A stretch of 34,822 bases of DNA from Planctomycetota bacterium. Lineage in GTDB: Bacteria > Planctomycetota > Phycisphaerae > Sedimentisphaerales > Anaerobacaceae. The notes under the pieces were generated by a model, which saw nothing but the letters and a program-made list of their open reading frames with translations, searched no databases and had not been told where the DNA came from. Where the stretch lies: the NCBI GenBank assembly GCA_019456145.1, contig VRUL01000021.1, forward strand, positions 51,698-86,519. Direction: 5' to 3'. This document shows positions 7,708 through 15,125 of this stretch, one piece after another (position 1 is the first letter of the stretch; each line of letters starts with the position of its first letter). The translations under genes and the position numbers were made by a program.

Positions 7708-8586
7708 ATGAACATGTCGGAACTGTTGGTCGTTGATAAAAGTATATTTCACAGCCTTTGTGGTTGTGATGATAAGTTGTGTGAATTTGTCAAAAACTAC
7801 AATGTTGTTTTGCCAAATGCCTTGGCTGCTGAATGCCTTATAAGCGAGAACCAAGAACCTTCCAAGAATCCAGTAAAGTTATTGAGAGGATTTGACAAGG
7901 CAATTAAGGCTGGAGCAAAGATGGGATACTCGTCATTAAAACTCTTTCGGGAGGAGAATCAGACACTTTGCACTGCTAAGTCGGTCGTTGACGAAAGTAC
8001 CACAAAATTGATTCGAAGTAGCACGCTTAAATCTGAAGATGATTTTATTAAACAGGAAGCGGAATGTTGCCGTAAGACGTTTGAACCTATCATCAAGAGT
8101 TTATTGGAAATCGCAGGAGTATTGTACGACAACCTTTGCAAACGAGATAAATTAGCGGAGGCGATTCGTAAAAAGAAAGACAGAATACGTCGGTTTGACA
8201 ATTGGATTCATGCTACAGATCAAACAATGCAAAATGTTATAAGCCGCCTCTTCTCGGAACAGATTAGACGTCATGCAGATACCAACTGGTTTATTTGGCA
8301 TCTGTCTCGACTTTATTTTGCGTATAGTCTTGATTTGATGTTCATAAAAAATCTACCCGGGTCTTGTGTAAAGAAGGATATATCAAATGATTTCTACGAC
8401 CTAGAACCCGTCTCGTATCTCTCACGAGCGGATGGTTTATTGACAAATGACAAAAAGTTGCAAGTGCCACTGGCGAAGGCGGCGTTTCCAAAAAAAGAGG
8501 TGTTTGTAGTGGATACCTCAAAGGATGTTCAGCACGTGTTGGACGATATTATTGACATTATCCCAGAGAGCTACAGAATTGAATAG
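7708..8586 (+). CDS. PIN-like domain protein with long helical insertion
   Basis: 292 residues; the start may be ATG 7708 or ATG 7714, both with weak SDs. The ends carry a split PIN-like pattern. D10 lies in LLVVDKSIF, E42 in LPNALAAECL, and then NDFYDLEPVSYLSRADGLLTNDKK near residues 227-250 contributes D228, D231, D242 and D248. PIN nucleases place these acidic residues round a metal centre that cuts RNA. Here about 180 mostly helical, Lys/Arg-rich residues (about 50-225) separate the E42 strand from the C-terminal acidic cluster, far more than in the VapC type. The family assignment rests on motif order only. The gene sits in the AT-rich accessory stretch, downstream of a small basic protein. 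A toxin or defence nuclease is a reasonable guess, not shown. Confidence 0.55.
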   Translation: MNMSELLVVDKSIFHSLCGCDDKLCEFVKNYNVVLPNALAAECLISENQEPSKNPVKLLRGFDKAIKAGAKMGYSSLKLFREENQTLCTAKSVVDESTTKLIRSSTLKSEDDFIKQEAECCRKTFEPIIKSLLEIAGVLYDNLCKRDKLAEAIRKKKDRIRRFDNWIHATDQTMQNVISRLFSEQIRRHADTNWFIWHLSRLYFAYSLDLMFIKNLPGSCVKKDISNDFYDLEPVSYLSRADGLLTNDKKLQVPLAKAAFPKKEVFVVDTSKDVQHVLDDIIDIIPESYRIE

Positions 8587-8608
8587 ATGCCGGATACGGT
8601 GTGCAAAC

Positions 8609-8666
8609 GCGGGGACTTAAAGGCGTACGCCTGCCCCATAGGGGGTACATTTTTCGATGAGTTGTG
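8609..8666. repeat. Accessory-gene 3' element, copy 1
   Basis: Begins 23 bases after the PIN-like gene. It shares CGGGGACTTAAAGGCGTACG and GGTACATTTTTCGATGAG-TTGTG with copy 2 at 9950-9992. In this copy about 14 extra bases separate the two blocks, creating a perfect 12-base palindrome AGGCGTACGCCT (8621-8632). Confidence 0.5.
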
Positions 8667-8791
8667 ATCTTGTGCAATAAAATACCTTGATGGATTAAAA
8701 CCTTTCGGTTATTCTATGGTCTTAAAGTTGGATGGTGGATGGGTAGGTAAAGTGGTTTAGCAAGTCTTAGAAGTATAAAAGGAGTAAGAAG

Positions 8792-8986
8792 ATGGCTAAA
8801 TGTCCAAAATGTGGTAGAAAGCATAAGGAAAAAAAGTTTTTCAAAGGAATGTGTCAGTATACATGTCCCAAAAAACACAATTGGTTAGTATGGGCAGAAA
8901 TAGGTGAGTTTATGGGTCCAGAAGAGTATCGAGAGTTTAAGTCTAGACTGCGCCCGCCCGGTGACTTTATCAAGGGGATAGTCTAG
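8792..8986 (+). CDS. Small zinc-ribbon protein
   Basis: 64 residues with AAGGAG 7 bases before the ATG, a strong start. C4 and C7 (CPKC) plus C21 and C25 (CQYTC) with H29 nearby give a four-ligand zinc knuckle. The remainder is short and charged (FMGPEEYREFKSRLRPPG) with no catalytic motif. A nucleic-acid or protein-binding role is typical of such ribbons, but the family is not one I can name. It sits inside the interval bounded by the two copies of the 3' repeat element, together with the 9213 gene. Confidence 0.65.
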   Translation: MAKCPKCGRKHKEKKFFKGMCQYTCPKKHNWLVWAEIGEFMGPEEYREFKSRLRPPGDFIKGIV

Positions 8987-9019
8987 TAGGTACGGTCTTA
9001 GAAATTCGCAAGTAACCTT

Positions 9020-9048
9020 CTGGAATAAGGCCAAATGGCCTATTCTAG
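9020..9048. repeat. Long hairpin with one bulge downstream of the zinc-ribbon gene
   Basis: GAATA(A)GGCC pairs with GGCCTATTC across an AAAT loop, and CT/AG pairs extend it. The structure begins 34 bases after the zinc-ribbon stop. There is no T tract, so it is more likely an mRNA-end stabiliser or element end than a terminator. Confidence 0.4.
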
Positions 9049-9167
9049 CTCAAATGATAGATGTGATTCTGAGTGAAGGGAAGAAATTATTTCGTTACAC
9101 TATATACTTCGTTTTTTTGCTTAGCATGGCAACAGTCTGGAATGCCGAACATATTGCTGAACCGGAC

Positions 9168-9185
9168 CGCGGGGGAAACCCCGCG
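9168..9185. repeat. GC-rich GAAA-tetraloop hairpin before the 9213 gene
   Basis: CGCGGGG and CCCCGCG form a perfect 7-bp stem closed by a GAAA tetraloop, ending 27 bases before the ATG. Its GC content contrasts with the AT-rich surroundings. It could act as a leader structure, or be a relic of a mobile element end. Confidence 0.45.
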
Positions 9186-9212
9186 TACAGTTAGATCGTC
9201 GTTAGGGGTAAA

Positions 9213-9938
9213 ATGATGTCAAGAAAAAACGATGTTGCTGCAATCCTTAAAGCAGCTTCCGAACAGCATAAGGAGATCAAAGCTAAATATGACGATGCTT
9301 TAAGAAACAAATCAATGGATTTGAAGATTCCCGTGAAAAATCTTATGGAGAATCTAAGGAGTTCACTTGACTATATGGCTCATGACATATACGAAGCGTG
9401 CTGCAAACCCAGCCGTTCAGCAAGTGCACAGCCAGATCCCAAAAACATCTACTTTCCATATGCAAAAACGGAACAAGACTTCAGGTCTCATGTTGGTGCT
9501 GTATTGCCAGGGCTACAATCACAGTCTGTTGCGGTATATGACCTTCTCCTTTCGATACAGCCTTTCAAATGCAATAATACATGGCTATATGATCTGTGCT
9601 CTGTGCTTAACGAAAACAAACACGAAAGACTCGTACCGCAAGAAAGAAAAGAGACTGAAACCTATTCTGTAAAGGGACAACATGGAAGTGTTACGATAAG
9701 GAGAGGCCCAGGGAGTAGCGTAACCTCAAAGCCAGGAGCAGTCAAGACTTTCGGAGTCCCAGCCCAATTCATGGGAGATGCTATTGCGTCAGACCCTCGT
9801 GGAGGATTGGATCATGTTATCACTCGATGGGTTTCCTTTATGTTTGAAGGAACTAACATAAATGTCCTTGGTCTCCTTAATAAGTCTGTTGCGACTATTC
9901 AAGAATTTGTGGATGAGTTATACAAAAACATTTCCTGA
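9213..9938 (+). CDS. Unrecognised helical protein of the accessory stretch
   Basis: 241 residues; ATG 9213 or ATG 9216, the latter better spaced from AGGGG. No signal peptide or membrane helix. The N-terminal half is helical. ENLRSSLDYMAHDIYE (about 46-61) and NENKHERL (133-140, N-x-x-K-H) resemble conserved patches in a common but poorly characterised bacterial family with a HEPN-like flavour. In between, residues 76-125 (IYFPYAKTEQDF) look like the linking region of that family. The C-terminal part is beta-rich then helical. HEPN RNases use an R-x4-6-H motif; I do not see a clean copy, so nuclease activity is not claimed. The same 3' repeat follows it as follows the PIN-like gene. Confidence 0.55.
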   Translation: MMSRKNDVAAILKAASEQHKEIKAKYDDALRNKSMDLKIPVKNLMENLRSSLDYMAHDIYEACCKPSRSASAQPDPKNIYFPYAKTEQDFRSHVGAVLPGLQSQSVAVYDLLLSIQPFKCNNTWLYDLCSVLNENKHERLVPQERKETETYSVKGQHGSVTIRRGPGSSVTSKPGAVKTFGVPAQFMGDAIASDPRGGLDHVITRWVSFMFEGTNINVLGLLNKSVATIQEFVDELYKNIS

Positions 9939-9949
9939 CAATTGCACTC

Positions 9950-9992
9950 ACGGGGGAATTAAAGGTGTACGGTACATTTTTCGAAGAGTTGT
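9950..9992. repeat. Accessory-gene 3' element, copy 2
   Basis: Starts 12 bases after the 9213-9938 gene. ACGGGGGAATTAAAGGTGTAC is joined directly to GGTACATTTTTCGAAGAG-TTGTG, whereas copy 1 has a palindromic insert at this junction. Two copies, each just after an unrelated accessory gene, suggest a cassette or element boundary. Confidence 0.5.
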
Positions 9993-10221
9993 GCTTGATA
10001 CTGATAGGCGGGAGAGATAGTTTTGAGTTTTAAGTGTTTAGTTTTGATTGAAAAGAAACCCCTTGCAGTGCAAGGGGCTAACAATAAGATTTTTCGGCGT
10101 GTGCAACTGCCTTATAGGCAAGTATAATAAGGAGTAAGGAGTAAGAAGTAAGGAGGGAATTTAGAATTACGAATTGGGAATTGGTTTAAAAAGGCATATT
10201 CGTTGCTGGTTGCTGGTTGCT

Positions 10222-10344
10222 GGTTGCCGGTTGCCAGTTTTCAGTTGTCAGGGGGATTCGAAGTTCAAGTAAGCGAATGTATGTAACAGTTGCCGGTTGC
10301 CAGTTTCCGGTTTTCAGGTTGATTGGAAGTTTAGATAGGCGAAT
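10222..10344. repeat. Imperfect ~58-bp direct repeat, two copies
   Basis: Copy A (10222-10279) and copy B (10288-10344) both run GTTGCCGGTTGCCAGTTT..., CAGG..., GATT.GAAGTT..AG, then A(G/T)...GCGAAT. Copy A is preceded by three GTTGCTG-type heptamers. The 'TTGCCGGTTGCCAGTTT' type of repeat is found scattered in many environmental genomes. Confidence 0.5.
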
Positions 10345-10401
10345 TCATAATTCGTGAAACGTGAATCGTGAATCGTATCTCGCGGTGGAGGAATGGTGTA
10401 T

Positions 10402-11061
10402 TTATGGAGGTAAATTTAGGTAAGCGAAATCGCGATGGTACTTTATTGCGGCCCGGTCATAGGCCTTAGCGGCGTCGATTTCTTTTGTAAAGTTGCCGAG
10501 GAAGATTTTTGTTCCGTTTGCCTGAATTCTGGCCTGCCACTTCTTTGCTCTTGCAAACCATGATACACCTTTATATTTTGAACTGTGTTTTCCCCTTTGC
10601 TTTCTCTTGTTCCACGAGTTCTGTGCCATGCTGGCCAGTCTTAGGTTTGCTTTTCTATTATCCAGGCCGTTATGGTTGATATGGTCGATGAATTGACCGT
10701 CCCAGGCATTCATAATCACTCGGTGCATCGCTATATGCTTCTGCCTGCCCTTGCCGATTGTTATACATCTTGCTGCGTAGTCGCTTCGAGGGGACCTTAC
10801 CAGGTGCCATTTGTGTTTTGAGAGGCGGTGGTAGTCTTCGGGATCGACGATGGCGTATTTTCCCTGTGTTAAATGTATTCTTCTGAAGGGGTAGCCGTAG
10901 CGTAGGCGACGATAGAAGAGCAAGGCGAAAATTAGAAGACGCTCAATAAAAACGGGAATTGAAATTGTGATTTTAATTGCCAGCCGCCTCCGCTGCCTTA
11001 TGGGTTGGCAGGGTGTGCGCCCCACACCCTGCCAAAGGCAAACCGAATCCCAAATCATCAA
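10402..11061 (-). CDS. HNH homing endonuclease-like protein with AP2 domain
   Basis: 219 residues as drawn. An HNH_3-type endonuclease core is clear at about 110-150: MHRVIMNAWDG with H113, FIDHINHNGLDNRKANLRL with D126, H127 and N135, then QNSWNKR. An AP2/ERF-type DNA-binding domain follows at 161-217 (SKYKGVSWFARAKKWQARI, AKAYDRAAIKYHRDFAYLN). Such free-standing HNH-AP2 genes are mobile endonucleases that nick or cut DNA and spread by repair. The recognisable family N-terminus begins near residue 58 (FRRIHLTQGKYAIVDPEDY). The first 45 codons lack an SD and contain a perfect 13-bp inverted repeat, so the real start is probably TTG 10923 or nearby. No intron or interrupted host gene is seen around it. 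Confidence 0.8.
   Translation of the reverse strand: MMIWDSVCLWQGVGRTPCQPIRQRRRLAIKITISIPVFIERLLIFALLFYRRLRYGYPFRRIHLTQGKYAIVDPEDYHRLSKHKWHLVRSPRSDYAARCITIGKGRQKHIAMHRVIMNAWDGQFIDHINHNGLDNRKANLRLASMAQNSWNKRKQRGKHSSKYKGVSWFARAKKWQARIQANGTKIFLGNFTKEIDAAKAYDRAAIKYHRDFAYLNLPP
11005..11035. repeat. Perfect 13-bp inverted repeat with 5-base loop
   Basis: TTGGCAGGGTGTG pairs fully with CACACCCTGCCAA around CGCCC. It falls inside the apparent N-terminal extension of the HNH-AP2 frame, which suggests that part is not coding. 'GGGTGTG...CACACCC' palindromes of this type are frequent dispersed repeats. Confidence 0.6.
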
Positions 11062-11781
11062 ATTCTAAACAACAGATAAATCCAAAATCCTAAACTTTTG
11101 ATATTGTTTCTTATTTCGAAATTAGAATTTCGTATTTTCATTTTTTCGGCCGAGGGCAAAAAAAACTGTCCCTCTATAAATGCACGAATGTTCACTTTTG
11201 GTACGAAAAAAGTGTGCTTTTTGACAGGATTGACAGGATTAAGTTGATATCAGAAAAGGAGTTAAAATTTTTTTATTTTTTTGGGATTTTGCCGATAAGT
11301 ATGTTCACTTTTGATTGATTTTTCGCGAAATTCTTACCCATCTTAACGCGTAAAAAGGGGGTCAGTTACCAGTTGACAGAAAGCATATCGTATCTCGCTG
11401 GTTTTAGCGGAGAAATCGGGCATTTGTTTTAATTGATTTGGTACCGATCGCGGAATGACTGACTAATGTTGGGCCCGGCGTGGCCTACAATCTCGACAAA
11501 TCTACAATAAGTTTGTGGGGTAAATAAAAAAAAAGTTGATTTTTTTTGTATGGATTGGCTGTCGGCGAGGACGATTTTATTGGACATTAAAAAACCTTTG
11601 AGGATGTGACGTTTTGTCGAGCTATATGTTGTGCTTGAAGACGGGCGTGGCCTGTTATGTAGTGGTTTGTGTTATAGGGCGTTAGATTGGGGAGCGGCAG
11701 TGAGGCTAAAGAAAAAAAGTTCAGGCTGTCGATACTGGATAGGTTGGGGATGCAGCAAAATAGCTTTGAAGGGTATAGTAT
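11062..11781. other. Intergenic region, relic-like short repeats only
   Basis: 720 bases without a credible gene. Visible items: GAGGGCAAAAAAAACTGTCCCTC near 11155-11176 (written here beyond its core GGGCA8CTGTCCC), a CACTTTT/AAAAGTG hairpin (11193-11214), and two tandem TTGACAGGA units (11221-11238). TTCACTTTTG also recurs at 11191 and about 11304. These look like degraded element ends. Confidence 0.45.
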
Positions 11782-11931
11782 ATGAGTAAAAGAGAATTAA
11801 TCGACTGCATTTGTGAAATTAACAGAGGCGCCAAGGCGGAATTTTTAGCCGGTTTTTCCGAAGATGAATTGAACACTTATCTTGAGCATCTGATGGAGCT
11901 TGACGTGGAAATATTGGTTTTGAGCTGCTGA
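11782..11931 (+). CDS. 49-residue conserved-looking small protein
   Basis: ATG 11782 to TGA 11931, with AAGGG about 9 bases upstream. The sequence starts MSKRELIDCICEINRGAKAE and ends ELDVEILVLSC. It has an amphipathic helix-loop-helix look (RELIDCICEIN, then AEFLAGFSEDELNTYLEHLMEL), acidic overall and without membrane segment or signal. Its regular heptad-like leucines and balanced composition argue for a real gene in an otherwise stop-rich region. I do not know a function. It may be a small interaction module. It has no co-directional neighbour; the operon to the right reads towards it. Confidence 0.55.
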   Translation: MSKRELIDCICEINRGAKAEFLAGFSEDELNTYLEHLMELDVEILVLSC

Positions 11932-12101
11932 GAGTTTTTTGTAAGATTAGATACACTTAAAGCAGGGTGCCGGTTCCAAGTTTGTTGTCCGGGTCAGAAT
12001 CCACATCGAAGATAGGCCGGTGGAACAAGTCTGGTGAGGAGGAAATCATATAAATTATCTTAAGCCCAATTTGTATTCAGCGTTTGTGAAAAGCGGTTGG
12101 A

Positions 12102-13346
12102 TTATTTGTAATCGTCAAGCTGTGGGCCTACGAGAGTCCTGCCGATGGGGCTGAGTCCGAGTCCTTCGGAAGTAGTTTTTTTCTTTGTCGTATTATTGGA
12201 GCTCTGGGGTTTGGAAGGGTCGTCAGGTTTTTCCGTATCCGTTTGTTTTTCGGATGTTGGAATGAACGGCGCCGGCGGCGGCGCCTGTTCGGCGGTCACC
12301 GGCTGGGGCACCTGGGCAATGCAGTTCTGCTTGAATTCGAGCAGTACGGGGAGAGAACCAGCGGGGACATGAAAAGCGAAGTCAATCCATTTTTCCATGG
12401 ATTCTTTTGCGAAATCATCGCGGGTCACTTTAATGACGTCATTTAGCCGTTTAATTTGCACCGTGTCGGGGGCCATGATGTATCCGATGGGGTAGACATT
12501 TTGTCCTTTTCCGGCAAGCGGTTTTTCAGCATCGCTTTGCCGTTTGCAAATCAACCTTAATTGTGACATTGTAAATGTTCCGGCATCGGCCACTGCACCC
12601 TTGTTCATTGCGATCCGCACGAACATCAGGAGATGGCCGCTTTTCGGCGATATGGGATTGCCATCCGAATCTTTTATACCTTCAGGTGCGTGCCAAGCGC
12701 CATTTTTCCTTGGAACTGCTATGGCCTTGTCGCTGGTGGTAATCGGTATGTTGTCAGCAATGTTGTGTCGATTCAGGAAAAGCTGGTCGATGAATGCCGG
12801 GTGCACAGTTGCGAAGCTTCTTTTTCCGCTGAGACTTCCTTTACTTAGGGTGCCGAACAATCCTGATGCAAGTGCGTCATTATTGAACATTGTTTTTTTT
12901 GGTCGCTCGGCGTCTGGTCGCCTCTGTTCAAATCTCTGGTAAGGATAGTTATTTGGTATAGGAGCCATCGCAAGTGTAGTAATCAGGAGGCTCGATAGGA
13001 TAAGGCCTAAGAAGATCCCGCATACGACTCGTCCGATGCGTTCAGGCCAAAGTCCCAAATCGACCTGCTGACGAGTGAGGTACTCGGCGAGTGTTTGCAG
13101 GGCCGCGAATGTGAAAAGGAACAGTAGAAGAAATGACAGGGGTTGTATCCAATGCGGCGGGATGAATTTGAGGCTCGAATCTCGGCCCCCGATAAATAGT
13201 CCGGCTAAAGCTTCGAAGTATGCGAACGCGACAACGCTTGCACAAATGGTGACTATTATCATAGCAAATGCTTTAACGAGCGTTCCTTTTAGATATTGAA
13301 AGGCCGCACATCCAGAAACTATTAACACTACAATTAAATTGACCAT
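12102..13346 (-). CDS. CvpA-like membrane protein with extra periplasmic domain
   Basis: The frame is open from 13388, but ATG 13346 has AGGA 8 bases upstream and starts directly at a CvpA-like first helix (VNLIVVLIVSGCAAF). The GTG at 13388 has no SD. That gives 414 residues. Four membrane helices (about 2-20, 25-52, 70-95, 105-130) make up a CvpA/colicin V production-type domain. Unlike standard CvpA (about 160-180 residues), about 240 residues follow: a probable periplasmic beta-domain (HLLMFVRIAMNKGAV, WIDFAFHVPAG) and a Pro/Thr/Lys-rich low-complexity tail near 345-390. Third gene of the pilT operon, 60 bases after the GspE-like gene. CvpA proteins are linked to envelope homeostasis; the partner function here is not known. 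Confidence 0.75.
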   Translation of the reverse strand: MVNLIVVLIVSGCAAFQYLKGTLVKAFAMIIVTICASVVAFAYFEALAGLFIGGRDSSLKFIPPHWIQPLSFLLLFLFTFAALQTLAEYLTRQQVDLGLWPERIGRVVCGIFLGLILSSLLITTLAMAPIPNNYPYQRFEQRRPDAERPKKTMFNNDALASGLFGTLSKGSLSGKRSFATVHPAFIDQLFLNRHNIADNIPITTSDKAIAVPRKNGAWHAPEGIKDSDGNPISPKSGHLLMFVRIAMNKGAVADAGTFTMSQLRLICKRQSDAEKPLAGKGQNVYPIGYIMAPDTVQIKRLNDVIKVTRDDFAKESMEKWIDFAFHVPAGSLPVLLEFKQNCIAQVPQPVTAEQAPPPAPFIPTSEKQTDTEKPDDPSKPQSSNNTTKKKTTSEGLGLSPIGRTLVGPQLDDYK

Positions 13347-13406
13347 TACAATATTCCTATAAACATTGTGCCCCGGACGAAGGGTCACAGGCTTTTTTTG
13401 GGGGGG

Positions 13407-15053
13407 TTATTTCGCCTTTCTCTTTTTTTGCGGTGAAAGCACCCTGATCATTTCGTTTATTGCAGTTGTTCCGCTAATGACTTTTCTCAGCGTCTGCTCC
13501 TGGACATAGAGCATTTTAGCGGCCCTGAATTGTGCGCCGATTTCTGAGAGGGACTTTGATTGTATTATTGTTTTTCTTAAAAGGTCGTTTATTTCTATAG
13601 TTTCAAAAACGCCTGTCCTTCCGGCATACCCGATGCCCTGACATTGATCGCATGTCATTTCTTTTCCACGTTTTCCAATGATCACTTTTCCAGAGCGATA
13701 AAGTGCTTTTACCTTGTCGGCAGGTATGTTGAACTTTCTGAGAAGCTCTTTATTCGGTGCATAAGCCTGTTTGCATTCTTTGCAGAGTGTTCTCATGAGC
13801 CTTTGGTTACTTATTCCCAGTAGTGTGCCGGCGACAAGATTTCTATCGCCGACTAATTTTATCCATTTTCCGACGGCCTGTACTACACTGTCAGCCTTTA
13901 GTGTAACATATATGACTTTTCCATCTTTAGCGGCTAAGCAGGCGGATTGCGCGGTTTCGGTGTCCTGGCAGTCTGCGATCCCAATGATATCCGGGCCCAT
14001 TCTGGCAACTTCCTGTAACTTTTTAGCATAAGTTGATGTGCCAGTGTCGCTAAGAGCGAAGACGTTCTGTGTAATATTGGGCAGCTCTGCAGAAGGGCGT
14101 CTTTCAAGTGTGTTTATACTATTAATGAAGGCGTCATGATTTCTCAACAGTGCATAAAAAGTAGTTGTTACCCCTGTTTTTTGAGGTCCGGTTACGATAA
14201 ACAGGCCCTGTTTTAAGTTTCGCATTGAATTTAATTGTTGGAGCTGTTCGGGCATCAAACCGACCTGATCTAACTTTGTTACGGTCTGCTGTATAATTTG
14301 TTTTAGTCTGAGCTGCTCACCAGCGGTAGAGCCGGCGGTGGTAACTTCCCATTCGGTGTCCTGTTTGTCTCGACGTGTTTTGAACGTTCCCTTCTGGGGC
14401 TTTCTCTTTTCCTTGATGTCCAAATCAGCAAGGTTCTTTAGAAAGTGAAGGGAATATTCCATTTGTTCTCTTGTGACAGGCGGCTGTTTCAGGGCTGTAC
14501 CATCGACGTAGTAAGTTACATTGTAGTTTTGTGAAGCCGGCGAAAAAATAATATCACTTGCCCTTCGCCAAATAGCATCAGTGAGCATTTCGTGGGCCGC
14601 CTTATATCCGAAAAAGTTGGGGGTTTGTGGTTGAGGCAGAGGTACTTCATTTTTATTTGCTGTTATAAAAAGAAAACCTTTGAGCGCATCAAGCCTGTCT
14701 TCTTTGCTGAAGAAGATGTTTTTTATATGTTCTGCGGTGAGCACCCGGGCATAATCCATAACTATTGAATTGCGGTGCTTTACATAACAGAGGGAAGCGG
14801 TTGCTACTGTTATGACATAGATGATGGAGCCGATGACAAAAACAGGAATAAAGAGGTAGATTATTGCAGCAACAGCTCCTGTAGCGAGAACAACTGCTGT
14901 CCAGAAGACTTCTTTTGTTCCGACATTTTTTGCATCATTGTATACCCAGCCTACGATTGGCAGCCACAGGAAAAACAAGACCAAAAAGACGAGGAATTTA
15001 ATTATAGATATGTAGCCTGTGTATTCGGCGGAACTTAGAAGTAGGTACGGCAT
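13407..15053 (-). CDS. GspE/PilB-like protein with membrane N-terminus and degenerate ATPase motifs
   Basis: 548 residues. Residues about 14-40 and 50-92 are hydrophobic membrane segments, unusual for a cytoplasmic secretion ATPase. From 150 on it aligns with GspE/PilB. Key motifs are altered. Walker A is GPQKTGVTT (289-297), with Val295 where the P-loop lysine belongs. The Asp box is NTLERRPSAEL in place of TIEDPVE. Walker B is PDIIGIADCQD, with Asp361 for the catalytic Glu and Gln363 for Arg. The His box reads DGK...TLKAD, with both histidines gone. The zinc tetracysteine is intact (C424, C427, C468, C471), as is YAGRTGVFE. Fold and zinc site are thus kept while ATP hydrolysis is very probably lost. 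It sits between pilT-like and cvpA-like genes, so a structural, membrane-tethered or regulatory partner of the PilT-like ATPase is inferred. Confidence 0.85.
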   Translation of the reverse strand: MPYLLLSSAEYTGYISIIKFLVFLVLFFLWLPIVGWVYNDAKNVGTKEVFWTAVVLATGAVAAIIYLFIPVFVIGSIIYVITVATASLCYVKHRNSIVMDYARVLTAEHIKNIFFSKEDRLDALKGFLFITANKNEVPLPQPQTPNFFGYKAAHEMLTDAIWRRASDIIFSPASQNYNVTYYVDGTALKQPPVTREQMEYSLHFLKNLADLDIKEKRKPQKGTFKTRRDKQDTEWEVTTAGSTAGEQLRLKQIIQQTVTKLDQVGLMPEQLQQLNSMRNLKQGLFIVTGPQKTGVTTTFYALLRNHDAFINSINTLERRPSAELPNITQNVFALSDTGTSTYAKKLQEVARMGPDIIGIADCQDTETAQSACLAAKDGKVIYVTLKADSVVQAVGKWIKLVGDRNLVAGTLLGISNQRLMRTLCKECKQAYAPNKELLRKFNIPADKVKALYRSGKVIIGKRGKEMTCDQCQGIGYAGRTGVFETIEINDLLRKTIIQSKSLSEIGAQFRAAKMLYVQEQTLRKVISGTTAINEMIRVLSPQKKRKAK

Positions 15054-15125
15054 AAAATACCCCGATAAGCTAAAATCCTGAACTTTGAGTTTTGGTTTTT
15101 CATATTCACTTTGCGTATATCGTTC

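Larger units (their letters stand above)
9939..10401. other. Repeat-rich intergenic region
   Basis: Holds, in order, the second 3' element, and a purine-rich microrepeat (GGAGTAAGGAGTAAGAAGTAAGGAGG near 10130-10156, written here in part). Then come a GTTGCTG/GTTGCCG heptamer array, an imperfect tandem duplication (10222-10344), and GTGAATCGTGAATCGT near 10359-10374. No gene is visible. Slippage-type growth explains most of it. Confidence 0.6.

Noticed and set aside
9168..9212. Integron attC site before the 9213 gene (GTTAGAT after a hairpin)
   Set aside because: GTTAGAT fits the right core, but no matching RYYYAAC left core or complementary arm was found, and the next gene is not followed by an attC.
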